Assembly (NCBI GenBank): GCA_019240215.1
Contig: JAFAYQ010000035.1
Span: 44,123-108,122 of the forward strand
Length of the DNA: 64,000 nt
Direction: 5' to 3'
DNA from: Actinomycetota bacterium
GTDB lineage: Bacteria > Actinomycetota > Actinomycetes > Streptosporangiales > Streptosporangiaceae
The position numbers and the translations under genes were made by a program. The notes below the pieces were generated by a model. It was not told the origin of the DNA. It did no database searches and was given only the letters and a program-made list of their open reading frames with translations. Shown here in pieces: positions 1 through 8,611 of this stretch (the first letter of the stretch is position 1; every line of letters starts with the position of its first letter).

Positions 1-1192
1 CGGGCGGCCGGGCCGGGGCCAGCGCCGCCAGCCACCGTTCGGCCAGCGCGAAGTCGGTCCGTTCGATGACCCGTTCCAGCACCGGCCGGACGATCGTGAG
101 GGCATCTTCGGGGCAGCCGACCTTGAGGTACTCCTCCACCGCTTCCTCGTCGTGACCCTCGCTGAGCAGCAGCCGGGCGTGCGCCCGGTACAGCTGGCGC
201 TGCTCGTGCTCGCCTCGCCGGTGCAGCCGTTTGAGCAGGAACTCCCGGAACCGCGGGTGACAGCGCAGCACCTCACCGTGGCACAGCCAGCTCACCGGCA
301 GCCGGGCCCCGGCCAGCGAGTGCATCCGGGCCGAGGCACCGGCCAGGCCCAGCGCCTCCGCCTTGGGCACCGTCACCTCGGTCAGCACCGCGGTGCTGAC
401 CAGGAAGTCCGCGTCGTCGGCGGCCAGCTGGCCGAGGATCTCGGTGGCCAGGTACCCGTGCAGCGGGTCGGCCTCGCCGCCCAGCCCGATCACGTGGTCG
501 ACGGCTTCCCAGGCCTCGAACAGCACGCCGGTCATCCAGCCGCCGGTGTCGACCACCGCGTCGACCGGGTCGATGTCCTCGCGCCCGGCCGCCGCCAGCG
601 CCGCCGCCGCCTCGTCGACGGTCAGGGCCAGGTCCTCCTCGCCGACCGCGGCCACCCACGGCAGCAGGCCCACGCTGGACCGGAACGGCAGCTCGGTACG
701 GCTGCACACCACCAGCCGGGCGAACGGCGGCAGGTAGCGCGCGAACGAGGTCAGCACCTCGAGCGCGTCCGGCGCGGCCACCAGCCGTTCGGCGTCGTCG
801 ATGACGATCAGCACCGGCACGTCGCCGATGGCCTCGGCCAGCAACCCGGCCACTTCGGCGTGCGGCAGGTGCGCGGCCAGCGCCGAGGTGGCGACGTCGG
901 CCGCTTCCGGAACCTGTACGGCCAGGGCGGCTTCGAGGTAGGTGAGCAGGCGGCCGGTGGCGGCGTCGGTGGCGTCCAGGTCGAGCCAGACCAGCGGCCG
1001 CTGCAGCCGCCGGGCGGCCTGGACGATCGCGGTGGTCTTGCCGGCACCCGCGGAGGCGTAGATGAAGACCAGCCGATGCTGGTCGAGCAGACCGGTGAGC
1101 AGGGCGTCGACGCGTTTGCGGGGGACGACCGAGTCGGCCAGTGGGGGCACCATGATCTTGCGGCGGATCACACGGAGGCTGCTGTCGGTCAA
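1..1192 (-). CDS. MalT/LuxR-family ATP-binding transcriptional regulator, C-terminus cut by window edge
   Basis: About 397 codons are visible and the frame is still open at base 1. The N-terminus reads RRKIMVPPL followed by a Walker A motif ASAGAGKTTAI (about residues 40-50) and a Walker B-like stretch VLIVIDDAE. These are typical of MalT-like STAND regulators, which bind ATP and an inducer, oligomerise and activate transcription through a C-terminal LuxR-type helix-turn-helix; that helix would lie outside the window. After the NTPase comes the usual winged and TPR-like helical part (LYRAHARLLLSEGHDEEAVEEYLK). I chose the TTG at 1192 because a GAGGTGA ribosome site sits 4-7 bases upstream and the conserved KxxxPP segment lies just after it. 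The in-frame ATG at 1153 would cut into that segment. The target genes are unknown. Confidence 0.85.
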   Translation of the reverse strand, partial: MTDSSLRVIRRKIMVPPLADSVVPRKRVDALLTGLLDQHRLVFIYASAGAGKTTAIVQAARRLQRPLVWLDLDATDAATGRLLTYLEAALAVQVPEAADVATSALAAHLPHAEVAGLLAEAIGDVPVLIVIDDAERLVAAPDALEVLTSFARYLPPFARLVVCSRTELPFRSSVGLLPWVAAVGEEDLALTVDEAAAALAAAGREDIDPVDAVVDTGGWMTGVLFEAWEAVDHVIGLGGEADPLHGYLATEILGQLAADDADFLVSTAVLTEVTVPKAEALGLAGASARMHSLAGARLPVSWLCHGEVLRCHPRFREFLLKRLHRRGEHEQRQLYRAHARLLLSEGHDEEAVEEYLKVGCPEDALTIVRPVLERVIERTDFALAERWLAALAPARPP

Positions 1193-1286
1193 TTGATCAC
1201 CTCACCGTCTCGTCGTCGCCCCGGCTGGGACCTCGTCATCCCCCGTTCAGGTCTATTACTCGTACGCGGAAGCGTAACTTGCCTGG

Positions 1287-2120
1287 TCAAGCCCCACGCT
1301 GAACGCCTCGGTAGCTGGCGTCGGCCAGAAAGGCCTCGATCAGGTCGTTGAGCTCGTCCGGCCGCTCCAGCCACGCCAGGTGGCCGGCCTTGGCGATCGT
1401 CCGGTAGCTGGCGCCGGGGATCAGGCCGGCGACCGTGCGGTTGTACCAGGGCAGCGTGATCAGGTCCTCGTCGCCGTGCACGACCAGGGCCGGGCAGCCG
1501 ATGCGGGGCAGCCGGTCCCGGGTCTCGTGGCTCAGGTCGGCCTTGAAGTGGCCGGCCGTACCCGCCGGGGTGCTGGACATGTGGGTCTTCAGGCGCTGCT
1601 CGACCGCCGCCTGGCGGTCCGGCTCATGGTCGAACAGCGAGGGCGACGACATCCAGAACGCGAACTGCGCGTACACGTCCAGCGGTCCGTTCTCGATGGC
1701 GTACAGCCGGGACTGGAAGTGGCGGCGGATGTGGTGTTCGCGGGCGGACGAGGACCAGGTGGCCAGCAGGATCAGGCCCCGCACCAGGTCCGGCCGGGCC
1801 AGTGCCAGCTCCTGGGCGACGGCCGAGCCGAGGCTGAGTCCGGCCACCACCGCGTTGCCCACTCCGATGGCGTCCATCCAGGCGGCGATGTCGGCGGCCA
1901 TTCCCGTCACCGTGTAGTCGTTGCCGGTGCCGTTGCCGCCGGTGGTGTCCCCGCTCCCCCGCAGGTCCACCGTCAAACACCGGTGCTGCGCCTGGAACCG
2001 GGCGGTCTGCAGTTCCCAGGTGCGGCCGCGCAGCCCGGTGCCCGGAATCCAGATGATCGGCGGCCCGCTCCCGGCTTCCTCGTAGTGGACGCTGATGTCG
2101 CCGCACTCGACGTCAGGCAC
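1287..2120 (-). CDS. alpha/beta hydrolase
   Basis: A 277-residue single-domain alpha/beta hydrolase. The nucleophile elbow is GLSLGS (Ser96), the acid lies in HGDED (about Asp219) and the catalytic histidine in AGHLAW (His247). The N-terminal oxyanion region is IPGTG rather than the more common HGxG. Length and layout fit cytosolic esterases, C-C hydrolases and 3-oxoadipate enol-lactonase-like proteins, but nothing in the sequence fixes the substrate. It is transcribed in the same direction as the IclR regulator upstream (152-base gap) and the MalT-like gene downstream (94-base gap). Membership of the same transcript as the IclR gene is possible but not shown. Confidence 0.85.
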   Translation of the reverse strand: MPDVECGDISVHYEEAGSGPPIIWIPGTGLRGRTWELQTARFQAQHRCLTVDLRGSGDTTGGNGTGNDYTVTGMAADIAAWMDAIGVGNAVVAGLSLGSAVAQELALARPDLVRGLILLATWSSSAREHHIRRHFQSRLYAIENGPLDVYAQFAFWMSSPSLFDHEPDRQAAVEQRLKTHMSSTPAGTAGHFKADLSHETRDRLPRIGCPALVVHGDEDLITLPWYNRTVAGLIPGASYRTIAKAGHLAWLERPDELNDLIEAFLADASYRGVQRGA

Positions 2121-2272
2121 GCTGCCCCCGCTCTCACGCGGTCAAGGTCACGGTCCCGGGCAGCGTCTCACGGCACCGTGAAAACTGCCGAAATCGGACG
2201 GGCGGGAAGAGTTCCCGACGTGAGACCGGGACCATACCGGCTGGCGACCGGCCCCCTGGGCGCAGCCTATGG

Positions 2273-3037
2273 TCAGAGCCGGGCGGAGATCGCCTGGGCG
2301 GTGGCGGTGAGGGCGGCGACGATGGCGGCCACCCGGGCGGGGTTGTAGCGGACGGTCGGCATCGACAGCGAGACCGCCGCCACGGTGTCGCCGGCCGGGT
2401 CGCGGACCGGCACCCCGACCGCGGCCAGGCCCCGTTCGGACCGCTCGAGGTTGACGGCGAACCCGGTCCGGCGGACCGCCCGCAGGTCCTCCAGCAGCCG
2501 CGCCCGGTCGGGCCGTTCCTCCGGCCGATCGTCGTACCGGTCCCCGGCGTAGAGCGATTCGATCTGCTCGTCGCTGAGGGCGGCCAGCCCGATCAGGCCG
2601 CCGGTGACCTCGTGGGCGGGGAACACCATGCCCTCCCGGTTGCTGACCCGCAGCGCCTGGGCACCCTCCACCGAGAGCAGGAACCGGCAGGTGGCGCCGG
2701 TCCGCACGCTGAGGTTGGCGGTCTCGTCGAGGGTGTCGACCAGCTGCCGGAGCGGTCCGAGGGCGGCCGCCCGCAGCGCGCCGAGGTCGGAGTGGGCGTG
2801 CCGGGCCAGCTCGAGGACCGGCCCGGCCCGGTAGGCGCGGTTCTCGTCCTGGACGGCGAAGTCGCGGTAGACCAGCATCGACAGCAGCCGGTGGGCGGTC
2901 GACCGGGCCACCCCGAGCCGCCCGGCCGCCACCGATACCGTCATCGGCCCCTCCAGCTGCAGCATCACCGCCAGCCGGAGGGCGTGGTCGACGCTGGTGA
3001 CGGCGTAGGGCGGCGGTTCCTTGAGCGACTTGGGCAC
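2273..3037 (-). CDS. IclR-family transcriptional regulator of the divergent gentisate operon
   Basis: A 254-residue IclR protein. Residues about 10-70 form the winged helix-turn-helix (VDHALRLAVMLQ...VAAGRLGVARSTAHRLLSML). The remainder is the IclR effector-binding domain (LRQLVDTLDETANLSV...FPAHEVTGG...GLAAVGVPVRD). I start it at GTG 3037, which has a G-rich ribosome site a few bases upstream. A longer frame exists but would run into the divergent dioxygenase gene. IclR proteins next to aromatic-acid operons usually sense the pathway acid and act from the shared intergenic region. Here that 77-base region holds overlapping TTCTG/CAGAA dyads. By position the likely effector is 3-hydroxybenzoate or gentisate; this is inference. 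Confidence 0.88.
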   Translation of the reverse strand: MPKSLKEPPPYAVTSVDHALRLAVMLQLEGPMTVSVAAGRLGVARSTAHRLLSMLVYRDFAVQDENRAYRAGPVLELARHAHSDLGALRAAALGPLRQLVDTLDETANLSVRTGATCRFLLSVEGAQALRVSNREGMVFPAHEVTGGLIGLAALSDEQIESLYAGDRYDDRPEERPDRARLLEDLRAVRRTGFAVNLERSERGLAAVGVPVRDPAGDTVAAVSLSMPTVRYNPARVAAIVAALTATAQAISARL

Positions 3038-3058
3038 CGGCCCCCCGTTCCGCGGTCG

Positions 3059-3081
3059 TTCTGCTCTACAGAATCTTCTGT
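3059..3081. promoter_or_regulatory. candidate IclR operator: overlapping TTCTG/CAGAA dyads
   Basis: Two overlapping inverted repeats share a central half-site. TTCTG-N5-CAGAA spans 3059-3073 and ACAGAA-TC-TTCTGT spans 3068-3081. They lie between the divergent IclR and gentisate dioxygenase genes. Downstream, GATAGT at 3103-3108 could be a -10 element that would place the transcript start near the ATG at 3115, giving a leaderless message. Confidence 0.55.
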
Positions 3082-3114
3082 TCCTGACGGTAGACGCCGT
3101 TTGATAGTGGAGCC

Positions 3115-4266
3115 ATGACCGCCAATCCCCCTGTTGTCTCCCCGGTGCGGCTGCGGGCCGAGGATCGCCCTGGTCAGCCGCCGGTGTCACCGGGTCTGAT
3201 CGAGTTCTACGAAGGGTTCGAGAAGGCGCTGCTGGTCCCGCTGTGGACCGAGGTCGGCGCGCTGATGCCGCTGAGCCCGCAGAGCAAGGCCCAGCCGCAC
3301 CGCTGGGACTGGCAGACGCTGCTGGAGCTGGCCGCCCGGGCCGGTGAGCTGGTCCCGGTCGGCCGCGGCGGTGAGCGCCGGGCGATCGCGCTGGCCAACC
3401 CCAGCCTGGGCGGCAAGCCCTACGCCAGCCCGACGCTGTGGGCGGCGATCCAGTACCTGATGCCGGGCGAGGATGCCCCCGAGCACCGGCACACCCAGAA
3501 CGCGTTCCGCTTCGTGGTCGAGGGTGAGGGCGTGTGGACGGTGGTCGAGCGCGATCCGGTGCCGATGCGCCGGGGTGACTTCCTGCCCCAGGCCGGCTGG
3601 AACTGGCACGCCCACCACAACGGCGCCCGCCAGCCGATGGCCTGGATCGACGGCCTCGACATCCCGTTCCAGTACGAGGTCGAGGCCCAGTTCTTCACGC
3701 CCGGCCGCGACCAGCTGACCGAGGCCGAGCACGCCACCCCGGATCGGTCCCGGTCCCAGCGGCTGTGGGGTCATCCCGGCGTCGCGCCGGTCTCCCAGCT
3801 CGGCGAGACCGCGGGCTCACCGCTGCTGTGCTACCGGTGGGCGGACACCGACGCCGCCCTGGCCGACCAGCTGGCGCTGGAGAAAGAAGGCCACCCGGGG
3901 GTCGTCGAGCCCGGCCACGCCCTGGTCCGCTACACCAACCCGACCAACGGCGAGGACGTGCTGCCGACGATCCGGGCGCAGTTCCACCGGGTCGCGGCCG
4001 GCACCGAGACCGCGCCCCGGCGCGAGACCGGCTCGTCGGTCTACCAGGTGTTCGACGGCTCCGGCCGGATCACGGTGGGCGAGTTCTCCTGGTCGGTGAC
4101 CCGCGGCGACCTGTTCGTGGTGCCGTCCTGGCTGCCGTTCTCGGCCCGGTCGGAGGCGTCGGGCTCGGACTCCGACTCCGGGGCGCTCGATCTGTTCCAG
4201 TTCAGCGACGCGCCGATCTTCACCAAGCTCAGCCTGTTCCGGGCGGACAGCGCGGAGCGGCCGTGA
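3115..4266 (+). CDS. gentisate 1,2-dioxygenase
   Basis: A 383-residue bicupin protein. It should open the ring of gentisate (2,5-dihydroxybenzoate) to maleylpyruvate using Fe(II) and O2 in the cytoplasm. The first cupin contains the family stretch IQYLMPGEDAPEHRHTQNAF with the metal-binding pair His124 and His126, then GDFLPQAGWNWHAHHN. A second, weaker cupin spans about residues 255-360 (FDGSGRITVGEFSWSVTRGDLFVVPSW). Length matches the family. It is first in an operon with the isomerase and the hydroxylase, overlapping the next gene by four bases. No good ribosome site precedes the ATG (GGAG is only two bases away), so leaderless translation is likely. Confidence 0.93.
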   Translation: MTANPPVVSPVRLRAEDRPGQPPVSPGLIEFYEGFEKALLVPLWTEVGALMPLSPQSKAQPHRWDWQTLLELAARAGELVPVGRGGERRAIALANPSLGGKPYASPTLWAAIQYLMPGEDAPEHRHTQNAFRFVVEGEGVWTVVERDPVPMRRGDFLPQAGWNWHAHHNGARQPMAWIDGLDIPFQYEVEAQFFTPGRDQLTEAEHATPDRSRSQRLWGHPGVAPVSQLGETAGSPLLCYRWADTDAALADQLALEKEGHPGVVEPGHALVRYTNPTNGEDVLPTIRAQFHRVAAGTETAPRRETGSSVYQVFDGSGRITVGEFSWSVTRGDLFVVPSWLPFSARSEASGSDSDSGALDLFQFSDAPIFTKLSLFRADSAERP

Positions 4267-4910
4267 GCCGTACGCTGGCGCAGGCGCTGGCCTGGTCGGC
4301 CGAGGGGACCGAACTGTGCGGCAAGGCCATCGCCGGCCTCGACGCGGCCGGCTACGGCGCCCCCTGCGGGCTCGACGGCTGGACCCGGCGGCACCTGGTC
4401 GCCCATCTGGCGGCCAACGCCGAGGCCATCGGGCGGCTGGTCAGCTGGGCCCGCACCGGCACCGAACAGCGGATGTACTCCTCACCCGAGCAGCGCCGGG
4501 CCGACATCGAGGCCGGCGCCCGGCGCTCCGGCCCCGAGCTCAGCGCCTGGTTCGAGCGATCGGCCCGGGAGCTGGCGGCGGCGATGGCGGCGCTGCCGGA
4601 CCGGGCCTGGCGGGCCGAGGTGGTCACCGCCCAGGGACGCACGGTGCCCGCCGCCGAGATCCCCTGGATGCGCAGCCGCGAGGTGATGGTGCACGCGGTC
4701 GACCTGGCCACCGGGGTCACGTTCGCCGACCTGCCCGCCGGCTTCCGGGCGGCATTGCGGGCGGATATTGTCGCCAAGCGGGGGGCGGGGAACGTGCCCG
4801 CGGTGAGCGGGCCCGACGCCGAGGTGACCGCGTACCTGGCCGGGCGTCCGTACTCCGGCGTCACGACGGCCGACGGGACGTTGGCGCCGTCGCTGCCCCC
4901 GTGGCTGTGA
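4263..4910 (+). CDS. maleylpyruvate isomerase, mycothiol-dependent type
   Basis: A 215-residue DinB-like four-helix protein of the mycothiol-dependent maleylpyruvate isomerase family. It should convert maleylpyruvate to fumarylpyruvate with mycothiol as cofactor, the second step after gentisate cleavage. The family hallmarks are GWTRRHLVAHLAANAEAI near residues 38-55 and MRSREVMVHAVDLATG near 138-153, which supply the metal-binding histidines and glutamate. The GTG start at 4263 overlaps the TGA of the dioxygenase, and its own TGA overlaps the next start, so the three genes are translationally coupled. The final enzyme, fumarylpyruvate hydrolase, is not in this operon; the fumarylacetoacetase-family gene at 15925 is the only candidate in the window. 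Confidence 0.92.
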   Translation: MSRTLAQALAWSAEGTELCGKAIAGLDAAGYGAPCGLDGWTRRHLVAHLAANAEAIGRLVSWARTGTEQRMYSSPEQRRADIEAGARRSGPELSAWFERSARELAAAMAALPDRAWRAEVVTAQGRTVPAAEIPWMRSREVMVHAVDLATGVTFADLPAGFRAALRADIVAKRGAGNVPAVSGPDAEVTAYLAGRPYSGVTTADGTLAPSLPPWL

Positions 4911-6133
4911 GGCCGGACGCGATCATCGTCGGCGGCGGCATCGGGGGCCTGGCCGCGGCCGTCGGTTTGTGCCGCCGGGGCGTGCGCGTCCGCCTGTACG
5001 AAAAGTCCGGCGAGTTCGGCGAGGTCGGGGCCGGGCTCCAGCTGGCGCCGAACTGCACGCGCATCCTCGGCCACTACGGCCTGCTGCAGGCGGCCATCGG
5101 GCTGGGGGTGGTGCCCGAGCGGATGCGGATGCTGGACGCGCTCGGCGGCGGCGAGCTGACCCAGCTCGACCTGGCCGCCACCGAGCAGCGCTACGGCTCC
5201 CCCTACCTGGTCATGCACCGCAGCGACCTGCACCGGCTGCTGCTGGACGAGGCCCGGCGGCTGGGCGCCGAGCTGGTCACCAGCGCCACCTGTACCGGTT
5301 ATGAAAACGTCGCGGGCGGGGCCCGGGTCGCGTTCGCCGACGGCCGCACCGACACGGCCGCGGTGGTCATCGCGGCCGACGGGCTGCACTCGGTCGCCCG
5401 GCCGCTGCTGATCGACGACGAGCCGGTGAACTCGGCCTACGTCGCCTACCGGGGCGCGGTGCCGTTCGCGGCGGTGGCGGAGAACGAGATCTTCGCCCAT
5501 GACGTGGTCGTCTACGTCGGGCCACGGTGCCACTTCGTGCAGTACCCACTGCGCGGCGGCGAGATGTTCAACCAGGTCGCGGTGTTCGAATCGGCCAAGG
5601 CGCGGGCCGGGGCGGCCGACTGGGGCACCCCCGACGAACTCGACGCCGCCTTCGCGGGCAAGTGCCGCCCGATCCGCAAGGGCCTGCCGTTGATGTGGCG
5701 CGACCGGTGGTGGCGCATGTTCGACCGCGACCCCATCATGCGCTGGGTCGACGGCCGGATCGCTCTGCTCGGCGACGCCGCTCATCCCCCGCTGCAGTAC
5801 CTGGCCCAGGGCGCGGTGATGGCCATCGAGGACGGCTGGGTCCTGTCCGAGCACGTCGCGGGCGGTGGCCCGGCCGCCGACTGGGACGCGGCGCTGGCGG
5901 CGTACGAGGCGGTGCGGACCGAGCACTGCCGCCGGGTGGTGGAGACCGCCCGGGCGTGGGGGCGGCTGTGGCACCTGGACGGGGCGGAGCGGGAGCGGCG
6001 TAACACCATCCTGCGGAGCCGGGACCCATACGACTACTCGTTCCTGGACTGGCTGTTCGGGCCGACAGCGCTGACGCCGGAGCAGGAGCCGGAGCTGTTC
6101 CGGCCGATCGCGCTGGACGCAGCCGAGGCCTGA
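4907..6133 (+). CDS. 3-hydroxybenzoate 6-hydroxylase (FAD monooxygenase)
   Basis: A 408-residue class A flavoprotein monooxygenase. It has the dinucleotide fold IIVGGGIGGLAAAVGL at the N-terminus, the family second FAD motif GDAAHPPLQYLAQGA, and the NADH/FAD contact VIAADGLHSVAR in the middle. The segment LGDAAHPPLQYLAxGAVMAIED is typical of 3-hydroxybenzoate 6-hydroxylases, which add a para hydroxyl to form gentisate, exactly the substrate of the first gene in this operon. Salicylate 5- or 1-hydroxylase activity is the main alternative. I start it at GTG 4907, whose bases overlap the TGA of the isomerase; GTG 4901 would add two residues. It is the last gene of the operon. Confidence 0.88.
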   Translation: MRPDAIIVGGGIGGLAAAVGLCRRGVRVRLYEKSGEFGEVGAGLQLAPNCTRILGHYGLLQAAIGLGVVPERMRMLDALGGGELTQLDLAATEQRYGSPYLVMHRSDLHRLLLDEARRLGAELVTSATCTGYENVAGGARVAFADGRTDTAAVVIAADGLHSVARPLLIDDEPVNSAYVAYRGAVPFAAVAENEIFAHDVVVYVGPRCHFVQYPLRGGEMFNQVAVFESAKARAGAADWGTPDELDAAFAGKCRPIRKGLPLMWRDRWWRMFDRDPIMRWVDGRIALLGDAAHPPLQYLAQGAVMAIEDGWVLSEHVAGGGPAADWDAALAAYEAVRTEHCRRVVETARAWGRLWHLDGAERERRNTILRSRDPYDYSFLDWLFGPTALTPEQEPELFRPIALDAAEA

Positions 6134-6438
6134 GCCGTCCCGGAGGCTCAATCTGAGACCGCCAGCTTGTGATTTTCTGCACGAGTAGCTCCGGTCGGCA
6201 GCGTCAATGTTACGGAAATCACGTCGCCGCAGGTCAAGACCCTTGGACTAGACCACCGGAGAGGTTTCCCGCTGTCACCTTGGCGGACTCCGGGCGGGCA
6301 CGTCCTGGTTACCTTCCGTGATGAAAAGTATCGAGAGCGTGATAGATCCCTCACTGCAAGGTTTCTCGAATGTGGGACAGGATGAATAAAGCGTTAATTT
6401 CTCAAGCCGGCGGGCTTGACGACCGAGAGGACCAAGCT
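6134..6438 (+). promoter_or_regulatory. AT-richer leader and promoter region of pckG
   Basis: A 305-base stretch clearly lower in G+C than its surroundings. CTTGTGATTTTCTGCACGAG at 6166-6185 is an imperfect dyad resembling a CRP-type site (TGTGA-N6-GCACG). CGTGAT occurs twice near 6320 and 6341. An open frame continues upstream of the chosen pckG start to an ATG at 6370, but it contains a TTA codon and AT-rich codons unlike the gene body, so I read it as untranslated leader. GAGAGGA at 6425-6431 is a strong ribosome site seven bases before GTG 6439. Confidence 0.4.
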
Positions 6439-8271
6439 GTGGCCGACGTCGATGCGATCCTGCAAGCCGCCCACCTGAAAAACGACAGCGTGCGCGAGTA
6501 CGTACGCCACTGGGCCGGAGTGACGGGGGCCGACAACATCGAGGTCGTGAGCGTCGACGACGACGCTCGGCTGCTGCAGGAGGCGCTGGAGGCGGGCGAG
6601 ATCGCGCCGGCCGGCCAGGACCTCTACTACTCGCGGAGCTACTACAAGGACACCGCCCGGTCCGAAGAGCGCACGATCGTCGCCACCAGCAACCCGGCCG
6701 ACAAGGGTGTCTACGACAACTGGTACCCCGCCGAGGAGATGAAGGCCAAGCTCACCGGGCTGATGACCGGCGCGTCGGCCGGCAAGACCATGTACGTGAT
6801 CCCGTACCTGATGTCGGCCCCCGGATCACCGCTGGAGAAGTACGCCGCCGGCGTCGAGCTGACCGACAACCGCAGCGTGGTCCTGCACATGAACCGGATG
6901 GCCCGGGTCGGGGTCGAGTACATCAACAACCTGCGCGACCCGGACAGCTTCGTGCGGGCCGTGCACGTCACCGGTGACCTGGAGAACCTCGGGCAGGGCA
7001 CGCCCGAGGACAAGCGCTACTTCGTGACCGTGGCCGACGAGCGCACCATCCTGCACTTCGGCTCCTCCTACGGCGGCAACGCGCTGCTCGGCAAGATCGC
7101 CCACGGGCTGCGCCAGGCCAGCTACGACGGCTGGGCGTTCGGTAACTTCCTGGCCGAGCAGTTCATGCTGCTCGGCATCACCGACAAGGTGACCGGCAAG
7201 AAGTGGCACATCGCGGGCGGCTTCCCGAGCGCCTCGGGCAAGACCAACCTGGCCATGACGCTGCCCCCGGACGCGCTCGGCGACCGCTACCACGTGGAGT
7301 TCTACGGCGACGACATCGCCTGGATGTGGACCGGCGAGGACGGCCGCCTGTGGGGCATGAACCCCGAGTTCGGTGTGTTCGGCGTGGCCAAGGACACCAA
7401 CGAGAAGACCAACCCGGGCGCGCTGGACGCGGTCGGGCCGGGCACCCGGGCGATCTTCACCAACATCGCCTACAACGCCAAGACCCACGAGGTCTGGTGG
7501 GAGGGCCGCACCCCGGAGCCGCCGGCCGACCTCGACGGCTGGCTGGACTGGAAGGGCGAGCCGGTCGCGGAGCGCACGCCGGACCACCAGGGCGACCCCT
7601 GGGCCCACCCGAACAGCCGGTTCACGACCACCCTGGCCAACGTGCCCAACATCGCGCCCGACTACGACAAGCCGGAGGGCGTGCCGATCGACGGCATCAT
7701 CTTCGGCGGCCGCACCCGCGACCGCGAGCCGCTGATCCGGGCCATCACCGACCTCGCCGAGGGCGTCTACGACGGGCTCACGCTGGGGGCCGAGGCCACC
7801 TTCGCGGCCGACGGCCTGGACGGGCAGCTGCGCTACGACCCGATGTCGATGCGCCCGTTCCTGTCCTATCCCGAGGGCAAGTACGCCGCCCACTGGCTCA
7901 GCGTGGTCGGCGCCTGCCGCCAGCAGCCGATCTTCGCCCACGTCAACTGGTTCCAGCGGGACGCCGGCGACGGCCACTTCCTGTGGCCCGGCTACCGGGA
8001 GAACCTGCGCGCCCTGCTGTGGCTGATGCAGCTGCGCGACGGCGAGGTCAGCGGCGTCGAGTCCCCGGTCGGCATCCTGCCGGCCAAGGCCGAACTCAAC
8101 CTCGACGGCCTCGACATCGACCCGGCCGACCTGGACCGGCTGCTCACCATCGACACCGAGCGGTGGCGGCAGGAGATCGGCTTCCGCCAGGAGCACCTCG
8201 AACAGTTCCCCGACCTCCCCGACGAGATCTGGGAAGCACACCGCCGCATCGCCAAGGCGCTCGGCGAGTAA
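6439..8271 (+). CDS. pckG: phosphoenolpyruvate carboxykinase (GTP)
   Basis: A 610-residue GTP-type PEP carboxykinase, which interconverts oxaloacetate and phosphoenolpyruvate at the start of gluconeogenesis. Recognisable parts are TMYVIPYLMSAPGSPLEKYAAGVELTD, the kinase-1 loop GFPSASGKTNLAM, FYGDDIAWM, NPEFGVFGVA, and FLWPGYRENLRALLWL near the C-terminus. In characterised GTP-type enzymes the P-loop reads PSACGKTN, with a reactive cysteine. Here codon 266 is TCG (Ser), so this is a divergent member. I prefer GTG 6439 over ATG 6370 because of the GAGAGGA site, the AT-rich extension with a rare TTA codon, and the usual family length of about 600-620 residues. It suits a strain growing on aromatic acids and amines, which feed the TCA cycle. 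Confidence 0.93.
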   Translation: MADVDAILQAAHLKNDSVREYVRHWAGVTGADNIEVVSVDDDARLLQEALEAGEIAPAGQDLYYSRSYYKDTARSEERTIVATSNPADKGVYDNWYPAEEMKAKLTGLMTGASAGKTMYVIPYLMSAPGSPLEKYAAGVELTDNRSVVLHMNRMARVGVEYINNLRDPDSFVRAVHVTGDLENLGQGTPEDKRYFVTVADERTILHFGSSYGGNALLGKIAHGLRQASYDGWAFGNFLAEQFMLLGITDKVTGKKWHIAGGFPSASGKTNLAMTLPPDALGDRYHVEFYGDDIAWMWTGEDGRLWGMNPEFGVFGVAKDTNEKTNPGALDAVGPGTRAIFTNIAYNAKTHEVWWEGRTPEPPADLDGWLDWKGEPVAERTPDHQGDPWAHPNSRFTTTLANVPNIAPDYDKPEGVPIDGIIFGGRTRDREPLIRAITDLAEGVYDGLTLGAEATFAADGLDGQLRYDPMSMRPFLSYPEGKYAAHWLSVVGACRQQPIFAHVNWFQRDAGDGHFLWPGYRENLRALLWLMQLRDGEVSGVESPVGILPAKAELNLDGLDIDPADLDRLLTIDTERWRQEIGFRQEHLEQFPDLPDEIWEAHRRIAKALGE

Positions 8272-8355
8272 CAGTACGGCCGCGAGCCGCGGGCCGGTTC
8301 GAGCAAGCCTCGTTCCGGGCCGCGGCCTGCGCTTTGCCCGGGGCTGAGGCGCGGA

Positions 8356-8450
8356 CCGCTTCTTGCTGTTATCGGGCAGGGGCGGCGGGCAGCGGGCGCG
8401 GCGGATCGGGCGCCAGAGCACGCGGGCGACTCCGCTTCTTGCTGTTATCG
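8356..8450. repeat. two perfect 19-bp direct repeats in a 340-base gene-free gap
   Basis: The region between pckG (ends 8271) and the hydrolase (starts 8612) holds no gene I can support. It contains CCGCTTCTTGCTGTTATCG twice, at 8356-8374 and 8432-8450, a 76-base period, each followed by a G-rich tract containing GGGCGG. The inverted-repeat-rich bases just after the pckG stop (about 8277-8300) could act as a terminator. No transposase or terminal inverted repeat accompanies the copies. Confidence 0.6.
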
Positions 8451-8611
8451 CCAAGGGCGGGGGGTCGGTGGGTCTGGCCAGGCGGGGCCGGGCGGACTCG
8501 GCGGGGGCGGGTAGCGGTGATCAAGGGGCGGGGGTGAGCGGCGGGGACCGGAGCGGGGAGCGGAGTACGGCGGGAGGCTGTCCGGTCACGGGAGATCGTT
8601 AGCATCGTAGG

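Noticed and set aside
4352..6151. A 599-codon minus-strand open frame across the isomerase and hydroxylase genes
   Set aside because: Spans two real genes of a coherent operon and has no domain.
6370..6438. A longer N-terminus for PEP carboxykinase from ATG 6370
   Set aside because: The extension is AT-rich, contains a TTA codon and precedes a GTG with a strong GAGAGGA site; family length also favours 6439.
8272..8611. Insertion sequence or CRISPR suggested by the 19-bp repeats
   Set aside because: Only two copies, no transposase, no terminal inverted repeats and no cas genes.
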